Shown here in pieces: positions 1-9,447 of a stretch of DNA of 64,000 bases. Both the position numbers and the translations under genes were made by a program. Location: contig NZ_JACHOV010000005.1 of the NCBI RefSeq assembly GCF_014200045.1, forward strand, positions 62,001-126,000. The letters are read 5' to 3'. This DNA is from Rhizorhapis suberifaciens (lineage in GTDB: Bacteria > Pseudomonadota > Alphaproteobacteria > Sphingomonadales > Sphingomonadaceae). Below the pieces are notes generated by a model that worked only from the letters and a program-made list of their open reading frames with translations, made no database searches and was not told the origin of the DNA. How positions within the stretch are numbered: the first letter of the stretch is position 1; each line of letters starts with the position of its first letter.

Positions 1-1046
1 CGCTCGGACTTCCTCCCTGGCCACTGTCATCGTTCGGCCGCTATCGCGCGCTGGCCGCCCTTCCGCAGCAGGAAGAATGGTGCGGGCTTCAGGTCTATCG
101 TCCGCGCTTTCCCATTCTGCCAGCAATCGGTGGCCGGTTTCATCCCGTCAGCATAGTTCGATCAGTCCTACCGCTCGTCAAAAGCCTGCATGCCGATCAT
201 CCTTTTGACGTGATCGACGCCAGCTTCTTTTATCCGGACGGTCCAGCCGCCAAAATATTGGCAAATGCGCTCCGGCTTCCCTTTTCGATCAAGGCGAGGG
301 GTGCGGACATCCACCATTGGGGGCAAAAGAAGTCGGCTGCTCCGATGATCAGGGAGGCTGCTGAGGCTGCGTCCGGGTTACTTGCGGTATCGTACGCCCT
401 GAGAGACGACATGGCCGCGCTGGGCATGGAGGGTACGAAGATAAAGGTGCATTATACTGGTGTGGACCTCGATCGCTTCGTTCCAGCGCCCGACAGGACG
501 GCGGCCAAAGCGGCACTCGGTCTTTCCGGTGACATTGTCATCAGCGTGGGCGCACTCATCCCCCGCAAGGGCCAGAACCTGTTGATCCGCGCGCTCCCTT
601 TCCTACCCGATGTTTTTCTGTTGCTTGCGGGCGCAGGACCGGCGGATGCGCTGCGGAAGCTCGCAGAAGAGCAGGGCGTGGCGGAGCGTGTTCGTTTCCT
701 GGGCAGCGTCCCTCACGACCAATTGCCCCAATATCTGGCCGCCGCGGACGTCATGGCGCTTCCCTCGGCTTCCGAAGGCTTGGCCAATGCCTGGGTCGAA
801 GCACTGGCATGCGGCACGCCGATCGTAATCAGCAATGCTGGTGGGGCCAAGGAGCTGGTGAATGGGCGTGAAGCCGGCCGCATCGTAGATCGCGATCCGA
901 GGGCCATAGCGGACGCTATCGGATCATTGTTGCGCGACCGCCCTGATCCGATGGCAGTGCGAAAGTGCGCGATGACCTTCACCTGGCAGGCAAATGGCGA
1001 CGCTCTGCTGGCGCATCTTGGCGAAATCATCGACCGCAGAACTTGA
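1..1046 (+). CDS. Glycosyltransferase family 4 (GT-B fold), 5' end cut by window
   Basis: The frame is open from base 3 to the stop at 1044-1046 without a convincing start, so the gene begins upstream of the window; about 347 residues are visible. The first part carries FDVIDASFFYPDG, like the N-terminal domain of GT4 enzymes that act on sugar-nucleotide donors. The C-terminal half has the GT4 donor-binding pattern: SVGALIPRKGQ, then FLGSVPHDQLPQYLAAADV and PSASEGLANAWVEALACGTP, with the EGLANAWVEA glutamates expected to contact the nucleotide sugar. By family it transfers a sugar from a nucleotide donor to a polysaccharide or lipid acceptor at the cytoplasmic face of the membrane. The acceptor cannot be told from the sequence, and upstream genes that could show the pathway are outside the window. 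Confidence 0.88.
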   Translation, partial: LGLPPWPLSSFGRYRALAALPQQEEWCGLQVYRPRFPILPAIGGRFHPVSIVRSVLPLVKSLHADHPFDVIDASFFYPDGPAAKILANALRLPFSIKARGADIHHWGQKKSAAPMIREAAEAASGLLAVSYALRDDMAALGMEGTKIKVHYTGVDLDRFVPAPDRTAAKAALGLSGDIVISVGALIPRKGQNLLIRALPFLPDVFLLLAGAGPADALRKLAEEQGVAERVRFLGSVPHDQLPQYLAAADVMALPSASEGLANAWVEALACGTPIVISNAGGAKELVNGREAGRIVDRDPRAIADAIGSLLRDRPDPMAVRKCAMTFTWQANGDALLAHLGEIIDRRT

Positions 1047-1075
1047 CCCCTCTGCTTAGAGGCTCTTGTCAATAT

Positions 1076-1090
1076 GTTCCCTATATGTTC
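1076..1090 (+). promoter_or_regulatory. LexA (SOS) box of the alphaproteobacterial type
   Basis: GTTC, seven bases, GTTC: an exact match to the direct-repeat operator known for LexA of Alphaproteobacteria. It ends three bases before the ATG at 1093 and would cover the promoter or first transcribed bases of the radical SAM gene that follows. The match is seen in the sequence; LexA control is inferred. Confidence 0.72.
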
Positions 1091-1092
1091 TA

Positions 1093-2172
1093 ATGCCATT
1101 CATGGCGAGCATTACCGGACGCGGTGCGACCAGGAATGGGACAAGCACGAGATTTGGCCTGCCTGAGCGGGAGCAGGACGGCGATTGGCTGGACGCGCGT
1201 GAAGAGATCGACGGAGCGCCTCCCAAGCTTAGAACCACAGTGACGGTTGAGCATCCCAAGACCATCATTGCACGCAACAAATCACCGGACATTGCCTTCG
1301 ATCGGTCGATCAATGCCTATAGGGGGTGCGAGCATGGGTGCATCTACTGTTTTGCCCGGCCGACGCATGCCTATCATGATCTGTCCCCCGGGATCGATTT
1401 CGAAAGCCGGCTTTTTGCAAAACCGGAGGCCCCTAAACTGTTGCTGGCGGAGCTTTCAAAGCCAGGCTACCGGCCAGCACCCATCGCGATGGGTACCAAT
1501 ACCGATCCCTATCAACCAATTGAAAGGGACTGGCGGATCACACGGGACTGCATTGCCGTTCTTCGCGATTGCCATCATCCGCTGATCATCACGACCAAGT
1601 CGGACCGTGTGATAAGGGATTTGGATATTCTGGGCGATATGGCCAGGGAAGGCCTGGTCGCTGTCGGCATTTCGGTGACCTCGCTCGATCCGAAAATCGC
1701 ACGAACATTGGAGCCGCGCGCTCCCCGCCCCGCCAAAAGGCTTGAAGCCATACGTCAGATTGCCGCGGCGGGCATACCCGCTCATGTGAACGTCGCACCT
1801 GTAGTGCCGGCAATCACCGATCACGAGATCGAACATATTCTACAGACCGCGGCTGAAGCAGGTGCGCAGACAGCGTCCTTCATCATTGTCCGGCTGCCGC
1901 ATGAAGTGGCCCCCTTGTTCCGTGCATGGCTGGAGGAGCATTATCCCGATCGCCTGACCAAGGTGATGGGCATGATCAACGACATACGTGGCGGACGGGA
2001 CAATGATCCGCAGTTCGGATCGCGCATGCGAGGTCGGGGTGTTTGGGCGGATCTTTTGAGGACGAGATTCAAGAAGGCTTGTCTGCGCTACGGTCTCAAC
2101 ACGACTGAAAGGCTGAACCTTCGAACCGACCTGTTCCGCCCGCCTGCCGGGGACCAGATGGAGTTATTCTAA
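1093..2172 (+). CDS. PA0069-family (SplB-like) radical SAM protein
   Basis: A 359-residue protein whose CEHGCIYC (cysteines about 79, 83, 86) is the CX3CX2C motif that binds the 4Fe-4S cluster of radical SAM enzymes. Its overall form, with FDRSINAYRGC ahead of the cluster and MGTNTDPYQP behind it, matches the PA0069 family, a relative of spore photoproduct lyase found in non-sporulating bacteria. The reaction is not known; DNA repair is suggested by the SplB kinship and by the LexA box directly upstream. ATGs at 1093 and 1102 both fit; neither has a clear ribosome site. An upstream TTG at 1066 would put the LexA box inside the coding part and is less likely. It converges with dnaE, leaving only 5 bases between. 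Confidence 0.87.
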   Translation: MPFMASITGRGATRNGTSTRFGLPEREQDGDWLDAREEIDGAPPKLRTTVTVEHPKTIIARNKSPDIAFDRSINAYRGCEHGCIYCFARPTHAYHDLSPGIDFESRLFAKPEAPKLLLAELSKPGYRPAPIAMGTNTDPYQPIERDWRITRDCIAVLRDCHHPLIITTKSDRVIRDLDILGDMAREGLVAVGISVTSLDPKIARTLEPRAPRPAKRLEAIRQIAAAGIPAHVNVAPVVPAITDHEIEHILQTAAEAGAQTASFIIVRLPHEVAPLFRAWLEEHYPDRLTKVMGMINDIRGGRDNDPQFGSRMRGRGVWADLLRTRFKKACLRYGLNTTERLNLRTDLFRPPAGDQMELF

Positions 2173-2177
2173 AAAAA

Positions 2178-5100
2178 TCAGGACACCAGGGCCAGCCGGG
2201 GCGATTCCGCCGCTTTCAGTTCGTAATGCACCACGGAAGGCAGCGCGCCGATACGGGCGGCGAGTTCCGCATCCACCATGAAGTCGCGGCCAAGGCGCAC
2301 GCGAACAATTCGCCCGTCGTCCAGGCGGGAGCGAATGATGATGTCGCTTCGTCCGCCTTTGCTGTGAGAAACGATCTGAGCCACCGATGCTACCGCAGCG
2401 GGCTCTTCAACATCGATTTGAAGAACAAGCCGTGCCTGATTGGAAAGACGGGAAAAAGGTTGGATCCCGCGTATTGTGACGCGGGGAATCTCTTCGCCCG
2501 GCTGGCGTTCCAGTTCAACGGTCAGGAGACCACAATCACCTTCTTTCCCAAGCTCGTCGATCTGGTGGCAAATATCCTCATCGAAGCAGCTCGCCTGAAA
2601 CTGCCCGCTGCTGTCGGATAGCGTGGCCGAAATATAGCGTTTGCCGCGCTTGGTATCGCGCCAGCGGACCTCTTCGATCAGAGCCGCCATCACCGCTCCG
2701 CTGCGACCGCCCTCGATACCGGAGGGCTGACTGCACAGCAGGCCGAAACTCTTGGCGCCGCTGGAATCGGCAATGGCGCGGAAGCGGTCGACCGGGTGGG
2801 CGGAGAAATAAAAGCCGAACGCATCCTTTTCCTGCGCCATCCGGTCCGAAAGAGACCATTGGGTGTTGGTGGGGATCTGAATATCAGGCTGACTGACCTC
2901 TTCCGCTCCGAAAAGGCCACCCTGACCGGTGACACGGGCGTCGGCGGCGCTGGCGGCCACCGAAAGGATCGTCTCGGCGGCTGCATGGACGCCCGCCCGG
3001 TCGGCTTCCAGGCCGTCAAAAGCGCCCCCGGCTGCAAGGCTTTCCAACTGACGCCGGTTAAGAAGGCGCGGCTCCACGCGATGGGCGAAATCATCCAGGC
3101 TTTTGAACGGCCCTTTCGCTTCTCGCTCCGCGACCAGTGTTTCCATTGCCTTTTCGCCGACGCCCTTTAGCCCGCCTAACGCATAGCGAACAGCAAAGGC
3201 GTCCTCATGAAGCTCGACCGAGAACTCCGCTTCGCTGCTGTTGATGCAGGGCGGCAAGCAAGTGAGACCTACCCGCCGCATGTCATCTACAAAAATGCAG
3301 AGCTTGTCCGTCTGATGCATGTCGAAGCACATGGAGGCGGCATAAAATTCCGCGGGATAATGGGCCTTTAGCCAAGCTGTTTGATAAGCAAGCAGAGCAT
3401 AAGCTGCGGCGTGGGACTTGTTGAAGCCATAGCCCGCAAACTTGTCGATCAAGTCGAACAGCTCATTGGCCTTGGCCGCGGGGATATCGCTCTGTTCCGC
3501 GCAGCCTTTCACAAAGCGCTCACGTTGCGCGTCCATTTCAGCCTGGATCTTCTTGCCCATGGCCCGGCGCAGCAGATCCGCATCGCCCAGCGAATATCCC
3601 GCCAGTATCTGCGCGGCCTGCATCACCTGTTCCTGATAGACGAATATTCCATAGGTCTCCGCAAGAATGCCGGAGAGGAGTTCATGAGGATATTCAATGG
3701 CTTCCTGGCCATTTTTTCGACGACCAAACATCGGAATATTGTCCATCGGGCCCGGCCGGTAGAGCGACACGAGCGCAATGATGTCACCGAAATTGGTGGG
3801 CCGCACCTGCGCCAGCGTCTTACGCATCCCTTCCGATTCCAACTGGAACACGCCGACCGTGTCACCGCGCTGAAGCAGCTCATAAACACCGGCGTCATCC
3901 CATTTCAGAAGATCGAGGTCGACATCCACGTGCCGCCGTTTCAGCAGTTGCACGGCCTTGTGGAGCACCGACAGGGTCTTGAGGCCAAGAAAGTCGAACT
4001 TAACCAGCCCCGCGCCTTCGACATATTTCATGTCGAACTGCGTCACGGGCATATCGGAACGCGGATCGCGATAGAGCGGCACGAGCTGAGACAAGGGCCT
4101 GTCGCCGATCACCACGCCCGCCGCGTGGGTGGAACTATGGCGCGGGAAGCCTTCCAGCTTGCGCGCAAGATCGATCAGGCGCTTGACCTGCGCATCGCGT
4201 TTATATTCCTGCTCCATCTCCATGACGCCATTCATGGCGCGCTCAAGCGTCCATGGATCGGTTGGATGGTTGGGCACCAGCTTGGCGAGCCGATCCACCT
4301 GGCCGTAGCTCATCTGGAGCACGCGCCCAGTATCCTTGAGAACTGCGCGCGCCTTCAGCTTTCCAAAGGTGATGATCTGCGCCACATGGTCCACGCCATA
4401 TTTGTTCTGGACGTAACGGATCACCTCTCCGCGTCGGGTTTCGCAGAAGTCGATATCGAAGTCAGGCATCGACACGCGCTCTGGATTGAGGAATCGTTCG
4501 AACAGAAGCCCCAGTGCCAGAGGGTCAAGATCGGTGATAGTCAGTGCCCAGGCGACGACCGACCCGGCACCGGAACCGCGCCCCGGCCCCACCGGAATGT
4601 CATTTTCCTTAGCCCATTTGATGAAGTCGGCGACGATCAGGAAATACCCAGGAAAGCCCATCTGGATGATGATGCCAAGCTCGAATTCCAGCCGGTCGAA
4701 ATATTCCTTGCGCTTTTCCGTGTCGGAGATGCCAAGCTTCTCCAGCCGCATTTCCAGGCCAACCGTTGCATCCGTGCGCAACTGCCGCTCCTCACCCTCC
4801 CGGTCGCCCGCCAGGCTGGGGAGGATAGGTTTGCGCTTGGGAGCCCTGACGGCACAGCGCTGTGCTACCACCAATGTGTTTGCCAGCGCCTCGGGCAAGT
4901 CCTGGAACAATTGCTGCATGTCCGGCGCCGGCTTCATCCAGGCGTCGGGCGAGCTTTTTACCCGGTCATCGCTATCCACATAAGAGGACTGGGCAATGCA
5001 CAGCATCGTGTCATGGGCCGAGTGGAAGTCCGGCTCGGTATAGCAGCAGGGATTGGTCGCAACGATCGGTATGTCGCGATCATAGGCCATGTCGAGCAAT

Positions 5101-5663
5101 AGCTCTTCGGCCTTTTCCTCCACCAAGTCATGTCGCCGAATGATTTCCACGTAGAGCCGGTCGGGAAACAGGCGCTGAAGCCGTTCGGCATAATCGCGCG
5201 CCGCATCCGGCTGATCCTCGGCGAACAATCGGGCAAGCGCTCCTTCTGCGCCTGCGGAAAGCGCAATCAGGCCATCGGTCCGACCCTCCAGCGCGTTCAT
5301 GGACACATGCGCCTCCTCCTCGATCGGTCGATCCAGATGAGCCGACGATACCAAAGCACATAGATTGTCATAGCCGGTCGCATCCTGCGCATAGAGCGCG
5401 AGCCAGTCATATGCTGGCGCGACATTAGGCGGGCGTCCAGGCCGCGCCACACACAACATGGTGCCAATTACCGGCTGCACCCCTTCGCCTTTGCAAGCGT
5501 CGGAGAATGCCATGGCGGCATAGAGGCCATTTCTGTCGGTAAGAGCAGCGGCAGGGAAACCAAGTTTGCGCGCCTGTTTGGCAATAGCCTTGGGCTCTAT
5601 CGCGCCTTCGAGCATCGTATAGGAAGAGAAGATGCGAAGAGGAACAAACGGCGCGTGCGGCAT
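2178..5663 (-). CDS. dnaE: DNA polymerase III subunit alpha (replicative DnaE1)
   Basis: The 1161-residue length and domain order match replicative DnaE1, not the shorter mutagenic DnaE2. An N-terminal PHP domain (about 5-280) starts with FVPLRIFSSYTMLEG; its metal ligands look largely replaced, so proofreading there is unlikely. The palm holds the catalytic aspartates in PDFDIDF (D401, D403) and VKFDFLG (D557), at almost the E. coli numbering. A finger region with GYGFNKSHAAAYA and a tandem HhH region follow. QGGLFG at 914-919 looks like the internal sliding-clamp binding motif, then comes an OB fold. It is the polymerising subunit of the replicative holoenzyme. It lies 75 bases after holB on the same strand and is probably co-transcribed with it. 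Confidence 0.97.
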   Translation of the reverse strand: MPHAPFVPLRIFSSYTMLEGAIEPKAIAKQARKLGFPAAALTDRNGLYAAMAFSDACKGEGVQPVIGTMLCVARPGRPPNVAPAYDWLALYAQDATGYDNLCALVSSAHLDRPIEEEAHVSMNALEGRTDGLIALSAGAEGALARLFAEDQPDAARDYAERLQRLFPDRLYVEIIRRHDLVEEKAEELLLDMAYDRDIPIVATNPCCYTEPDFHSAHDTMLCIAQSSYVDSDDRVKSSPDAWMKPAPDMQQLFQDLPEALANTLVVAQRCAVRAPKRKPILPSLAGDREGEERQLRTDATVGLEMRLEKLGISDTEKRKEYFDRLEFELGIIIQMGFPGYFLIVADFIKWAKENDIPVGPGRGSGAGSVVAWALTITDLDPLALGLLFERFLNPERVSMPDFDIDFCETRRGEVIRYVQNKYGVDHVAQIITFGKLKARAVLKDTGRVLQMSYGQVDRLAKLVPNHPTDPWTLERAMNGVMEMEQEYKRDAQVKRLIDLARKLEGFPRHSSTHAAGVVIGDRPLSQLVPLYRDPRSDMPVTQFDMKYVEGAGLVKFDFLGLKTLSVLHKAVQLLKRRHVDVDLDLLKWDDAGVYELLQRGDTVGVFQLESEGMRKTLAQVRPTNFGDIIALVSLYRPGPMDNIPMFGRRKNGQEAIEYPHELLSGILAETYGIFVYQEQVMQAAQILAGYSLGDADLLRRAMGKKIQAEMDAQRERFVKGCAEQSDIPAAKANELFDLIDKFAGYGFNKSHAAAYALLAYQTAWLKAHYPAEFYAASMCFDMHQTDKLCIFVDDMRRVGLTCLPPCINSSEAEFSVELHEDAFAVRYALGGLKGVGEKAMETLVAEREAKGPFKSLDDFAHRVEPRLLNRRQLESLAAGGAFDGLEADRAGVHAAAETILSVAASAADARVTGQGGLFGAEEVSQPDIQIPTNTQWSLSDRMAQEKDAFGFYFSAHPVDRFRAIADSSGAKSFGLLCSQPSGIEGGRSGAVMAALIEEVRWRDTKRGKRYISATLSDSSGQFQASCFDEDICHQIDELGKEGDCGLLTVELERQPGEEIPRVTIRGIQPFSRLSNQARLVLQIDVEEPAAVASVAQIVSHSKGGRSDIIIRSRLDDGRIVRVRLGRDFMVDAELAARIGALPSVVHYELKAAESPRLALVS

Positions 5664-5738
5664 CGGGCGACCCTAAGGATAGTATCCGATTCTGGAAAGA
5701 GGCAAGTGTGCGTGAGAGTTTTCGAAGCGAGGGACGCT

Positions 5739-6710
5739 TCAGGATCGCGTAGCTTCCGCTACATAGCTGCACATTTCGAAAACCACGGTAGCCGGATCGA
5801 GCGAAAGTGGTATCGCGCTAGCGGCGAGTTGGCGCGCCTGTTCCCAGGAACGAATAGTCCATGGAAGCACATCCACGCCATTGGCCTTACTCCTCGCTGC
5901 GATAAACGCAGGCACGCGCTCCAGAAAAGCTTCATAGCGCGCCCGGGCGGCCTTCTTCGAGAGTGCGTGGGAAAGCGCCAGCCGCTGCGTGTTGGATGGG
6001 TCGCCATCGCGCGCTATGGCTGTCAAGCCGTCTTCGATCCCGGCAAGGTCCAGCCCTGCAAAGCTGAGCGCCCGGCCCGGCGATCCTTCCCCTGCTTTAA
6101 CGAGAGCCGCAATTTCATGATCATCTGCATCAGGAAGTTCTTGTCTTAAGACCGCCTCCATCTGGCGGTCGCCCAATGGCGCGAAGCGCAACATACGGCA
6201 ACGCGAACGGATGGTCGGCAGCAGACGTCCTGGCGCGTGGCTGACCAACATGAAGAGCGTGCCTGAAGGAGGCTCCTCCAGATTCTTGAGGAGAGCGTTT
6301 GCAGCGCCCCGTTCCAGATCATCGGCGGCGTCGATGATGATGACCCGGCGGCTCGACAGGGATGGGGCGTTGCTAAAGAGCCGCTGAAGCGACCTCACCT
6401 GATCCACACCGATATTGCGGGCAAGTTCGCCCGTCGTTTCGCGCTCCAGCCGGGCCAGATACATAAAATCGGGATGAGTGCCCGCATCGATAAGGGAGCG
6501 CACTGGATGCCGTTCCGGCACAAATAGCCCTTCCCCGCCAGGAGGCGGACCGGCTGCTTCGGCCAGCAAGCGCGTGGCGGCCGCCCTGGCAAAACTGGCT
6601 TTCCCCAATCCGCGAGGGCCTGCCAATATCCAGCCATGATGCATGCGTGTTCCGGCATTGGCGGCAAGAAAGGCCTGTATCTGCGCCTCCTGCCCAATAA
6701 AGTCCGTCAT
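5739..6710 (-). CDS. holB: DNA polymerase III subunit delta' (clamp loader)
   Basis: A 323-residue AAA+ protein with GPRGLGKASF (Walker A-like) near residue 33 and LLKNLEEPPSGTLF, the conserved helix found in delta'/gamma clamp-loader subunits, followed by an arginine-finger-like SRCR. By family it is the stator of the complex that loads the sliding clamp. The start ATG overlaps the end of tmk by 4 bases (ATGA), so the two are translationally coupled. tmk-holB is a widely conserved pair. The usual zinc-binding cysteines of delta' are not obvious here, as in many alphaproteobacterial forms. Confidence 0.93.
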   Translation of the reverse strand: MTDFIGQEAQIQAFLAANAGTRMHHGWILAGPRGLGKASFARAAATRLLAEAAGPPPGGEGLFVPERHPVRSLIDAGTHPDFMYLARLERETTGELARNIGVDQVRSLQRLFSNAPSLSSRRVIIIDAADDLERGAANALLKNLEEPPSGTLFMLVSHAPGRLLPTIRSRCRMLRFAPLGDRQMEAVLRQELPDADDHEIAALVKAGEGSPGRALSFAGLDLAGIEDGLTAIARDGDPSNTQRLALSHALSKKAARARYEAFLERVPAFIAARSKANGVDVLPWTIRSWEQARQLAASAIPLSLDPATVVFEMCSYVAEATRS

Positions 6711-7333
6711 GGCAGCAAGTCCGACAGTGCGTCGATAAGAAGGCTGGTTACGATCGCGGTGCTGCCCGACGCGTCAACGATACGAAAGCGCTCCGGTTCT
6801 TGCGCCGCATAGCGATCGAACGCCTCAGCAACCTTGCGATGGAAGTCATTGTTCCGCCCGCTGAAACGATCGGTCGTTCCGCCGTCACGTACGGTTGCCC
6901 GCCGCTCGGCTTGCTCCTGGGGAAGCTGAAGCACCAACGTTCGATCCGGTAACAACCCTTCGCTGCCAAAGCGGTGAAGGGTCTGTATGTCCGCGTCATC
7001 AAGCCCGCTGCCTTCACTCTGATAGGCCCGGCTGCTGTCGAGGAAGCGGTCGCAGATAACCCATTTTCCGGCTTTCAATGCTGGTAGGATCGTTTTTTCC
7101 ACATGGTCCGCTCGCGCAGCGGCAAACAGCAGCGCCTCTGCGCGCGCATTCCAGCGATCTCCATCTCCCTTCAGCAGCAGTCCCCGGATCGCCTCGGCTC
7201 CGGCGCTGCCTCCGGGCTCGCGGGTGGTGACGACCTCAAGCCCCCGTTCCTGCAACGCCTTCGCCAAGGCCTTGAGCTGCGTGGACTTGCCCGCGCCCTC
7301 CCCGCCTTCAAGAGTGATGAAGCGGCCGCTCAC
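6707..7333 (-). CDS. tmk: Thymidylate kinase (dTMP kinase)
   Basis: A 208-residue P-loop kinase: LEGGEGAGKST near residue 8 binds ATP, TTREPGGS is the DRX/REPGG substrate segment, and CDRFLDSSRAYQ follows. It phosphorylates dTMP to dTDP in the cytoplasm on the way to dTTP. The start is GTG and overlaps the stop of the upstream carboxypeptidase gene (GTGA, 4 bases); the end overlaps holB by 4 bases. This tight packing makes a single transcript very likely. Confidence 0.96.
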   Translation of the reverse strand: MSGRFITLEGGEGAGKSTQLKALAKALQERGLEVVTTREPGGSAGAEAIRGLLLKGDGDRWNARAEALLFAAARADHVEKTILPALKAGKWVICDRFLDSSRAYQSEGSGLDDADIQTLHRFGSEGLLPDRTLVLQLPQEQAERRATVRDGGTTDRFSGRNNDFHRKVAEAFDRYAAQEPERFRIVDASGSTAIVTSLLIDALSDLLP

Positions 7334-8493
7334 CCGAACAGCGACGTCAGGCCGTTCCAGAGACGGCCGAAAATGCCCGCTTCATCAACATCGTTTGCGG
7401 CCACCAGCGGCATTATCTGAGGGGCGGTGTCGGGCGTCGAGACGACGAGCCGCGCGATCTGATCCCCCTTCTTGATTGGTGCCTTGATGGGGCCATCATA
7501 AACCAGCTTCACGGTCATGTTGCCGCTGGCCGCGCGCGGCAAAGTGACCGCCATATTTTTAGGCGCAACCAGACCTACCTCGCTGTCGCTGCCCAGTTGC
7601 ACCGGGGCCTTTTCAACCTCTTGCCCTTTTTTGAACAGCGGCTGCGCCTTCCACGCGCGAAATCCCCAATCCATGAAGCGGACGGATTCGGAAATCCGTT
7701 CATTGAAACTGGTCAGACCGGCCACTACCATGATCAGGCGACGCCCGCTCTGTTCGGCGGAGCCGGTAAAGCCATAACCGGCCTCTTCCGTGTGACCGGT
7801 TTTGAGACCATCCGCACCCTCCACCTTGCCCAGCAGGGGATTGCGATTACCCTGGGTAATGGCCGCGCCGCCCATGGTCTTGCCCCAGGTGAACTCCCGC
7901 GTCCCGTAAAATTGCTTGTAGAGCTTCGGCGTTTCCTCGACCGTTGCCTGGGCGAGGCGGGTCAGGTCCTTTGCGGTGGTGTAGGTCACGCCTTCGTCGG
8001 GCCAGCCATTGCTGTTCCCGAAATGGCTGTTTTCCATCCCCAGTCGTTTGGCCTCGTCATTCATCAGGGCGACAAAGGCCTGCTCGGTCCCGGCAATGCC
8101 TTCGGCAATGACGACGCAAGCATCATTGCCGGAAAGGGTCACGATGCCGTGCAACAGGTTTTCAACGCTGACTTCTTCTCCCGGGGACAGGAACATCGTC
8201 GAACCGGCCTGCGGGCCGTGCCACTGCTTCCAGGTTTCCGGACGGACGACGAATTTCTGATCGAGCTTCAATTCGCCTTTCTGGATCAGGCGGAAAGCGA
8301 TGTGCGTGGTCATCATCTTCGCCATCGAAGCGGGCGGCATCCTGTGGTCCGCATTCTTTGCGTAGAGCACGGCACCCGAGGAAACATCCAGCATATAGGC
8401 GATGGGCGCTTCGGTGCTGTAGGGCGGCGCTGCGGCCGTGACCGGGGTGGCGACCAGGGCGAGAGCAAGAGCGGAGGACAGGAGGATTTTCAT
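7330..8493 (-). CDS. D-alanyl-D-alanine carboxypeptidase (PBP5/6 family, S11)
   Basis: A 387-residue exported penicillin-binding protein. A signal peptide (about 1-20, ending VTA-AA) precedes the three active-site motifs of serine acyl enzymes: SMAK (S56, K59), SGN (121-123) and KTG (231-233). The C-terminal part (about 290-370) resembles the beta-rich PBP5 C-terminal domain. It trims the terminal D-Ala from peptidoglycan stem peptides in the periplasm. The last 15 residues (LWNGLTSLFG) could form the amphipathic anchor typical of the family. The gene lies between rlpA (30 bases upstream) and tmk (4-base overlap) in the minus-strand chain. Confidence 0.94.
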   Translation of the reverse strand: MKILLSSALALALVATPVTAAAPPYSTEAPIAYMLDVSSGAVLYAKNADHRMPPASMAKMMTTHIAFRLIQKGELKLDQKFVVRPETWKQWHGPQAGSTMFLSPGEEVSVENLLHGIVTLSGNDACVVIAEGIAGTEQAFVALMNDEAKRLGMENSHFGNSNGWPDEGVTYTTAKDLTRLAQATVEETPKLYKQFYGTREFTWGKTMGGAAITQGNRNPLLGKVEGADGLKTGHTEEAGYGFTGSAEQSGRRLIMVVAGLTSFNERISESVRFMDWGFRAWKAQPLFKKGQEVEKAPVQLGSDSEVGLVAPKNMAVTLPRAASGNMTVKLVYDGPIKAPIKKGDQIARLVVSTPDTAPQIMPLVAANDVDEAGIFGRLWNGLTSLFG

Positions 8494-8523
8494 TCGGTCT
8501 CTCTATAGGGGATTCGAGGCAGG

Positions 8524-9447
8524 TTAGCTGGGATCATTAGCCATAATGCGCGCATTGGAATAGCCTTTCGCCGACGCTTTCTCAACGCCCTGCTGCGCTG
8601 CCGCCTGACTGGAAAAAGGGCCGTATCGCACTCGCCATAAACCGTTGCTTTGCGCCACCCATGCACCGATCTGACCGGCAAGGCCGTCAGCGCGCGCCTT
8701 GTCCGCGAAAGCCCCGACCTGAACCACATATCCGCCGCTTCCCTGAACAAGTGGACTTCGAACCGGACCGACCAAGCTATTTGTTGCGTAGGTCACGCCG
8801 GTTTCCGGGATGATTGCTGCCTGCTTGACCGGAGCGGTCGGGCGCACAGAGCGAGTGAGGCGTTGGCGGAGCGCAAGGAGCAAGGGTTCCGGCGCCTGCA
8901 TGCGTTCCGCCGCCTTCCTGCCGGCACGCAAGGCTGCTCGTTCCTGTTCGGGCGGAGTGACCCTGCGCACCCGCACGGGAGCGAGCCCATTGTGGCGCAT
9001 CCCGAGTTGTTCGGCCGCGCCGCTGGACAGATCGATCACCCGTCCGTTCACAAAGGGTCCGCGATCATTGACTCTCACCAATATCGTCCGTCCAGTGTCG
9101 AGCGATGTCACTTCCACATAGGATGGCAGCGGCAAGGTCTTGTGAGCGGCGGAAATGCCGAGCTGACGGAAGCTCTCGCCATTTGCCGTCGGCTTTCCTT
9201 CATGATCGCCGCCATACCAGCTGGCATAGCCTACCTCGTCATGATCGGGGGCGTCGGCGGGCGTATAGGTGATGCCGCCGATCTGATAGGGCCTGCCAAT
9301 CTTGACCGGATAATCGACCACCGGACGGGAGGCATCGCGACGCGGCGGACCCGGCAAGCGATTGTCGCCCCGCCCGTCAACCATTCCACACCCTGCGAGC
9401 AGCATCGCCGCGCCGGGAATGACTGCCTGTCTAATCGTCCACCGCAT
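8524..9447 (-). CDS. rlpA: RlpA-like lipoprotein, septal lytic transglycosylase with SPOR domain
   Basis: Starting at the ATG at 9447 gives a 307-residue lipoprotein with lipobox LLAGC (lipidated Cys20). A double-psi beta-barrel follows, recognised by GYASWYGGDHEGKPTANGE and VRVNDRGPFVNGRVIDLS, whose aspartate is the conserved catalytic-type residue of RlpA. The C-terminal about 75 residues form a SPOR domain (GGYVVQVGAF to VRYGPF), which binds glycan strands lacking stem peptides at division sites. By family it cuts such denuded strands. An in-frame ATG at 9474 also exists, but 9447 sits better before the signal peptide. It overlaps the upstream transglycosylase gene by 17 bases. Confidence 0.92.
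   Translation of the reverse strand: MRWTIRQAVIPGAAMLLAGCGMVDGRGDNRLPGPPRRDASRPVVDYPVKIGRPYQIGGITYTPADAPDHDEVGYASWYGGDHEGKPTANGESFRQLGISAAHKTLPLPSYVEVTSLDTGRTILVRVNDRGPFVNGRVIDLSSGAAEQLGMRHNGLAPVRVRRVTPPEQERAALRAGRKAAERMQAPEPLLLALRQRLTRSVRPTAPVKQAAIIPETGVTYATNSLVGPVRSPLVQGSGGYVVQVGAFADKARADGLAGQIGAWVAQSNGLWRVRYGPFSSQAAAQQGVEKASAKGYSNARIMANDPS

Noticed and set aside
3381-5102. Long plus-strand open frame (573 codons) opposite dnaE
   Set aside because: It is the reverse shadow of a well-conserved gene; the protein has no coherent domains and its His/Arg-rich composition is that of an antisense frame in high-GC DNA.
2178-5663. DnaE2/ImuC mutagenic polymerase, suggested by the nearby SOS box
   Set aside because: Length, N-terminus and catalytic Asp spacing fit replicative DnaE1; no imuA or imuB neighbours.
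7597-8508. 303-codon plus-strand frame opposite the carboxypeptidase
   Set aside because: Antisense shadow; all three catalytic motifs are on the minus strand.
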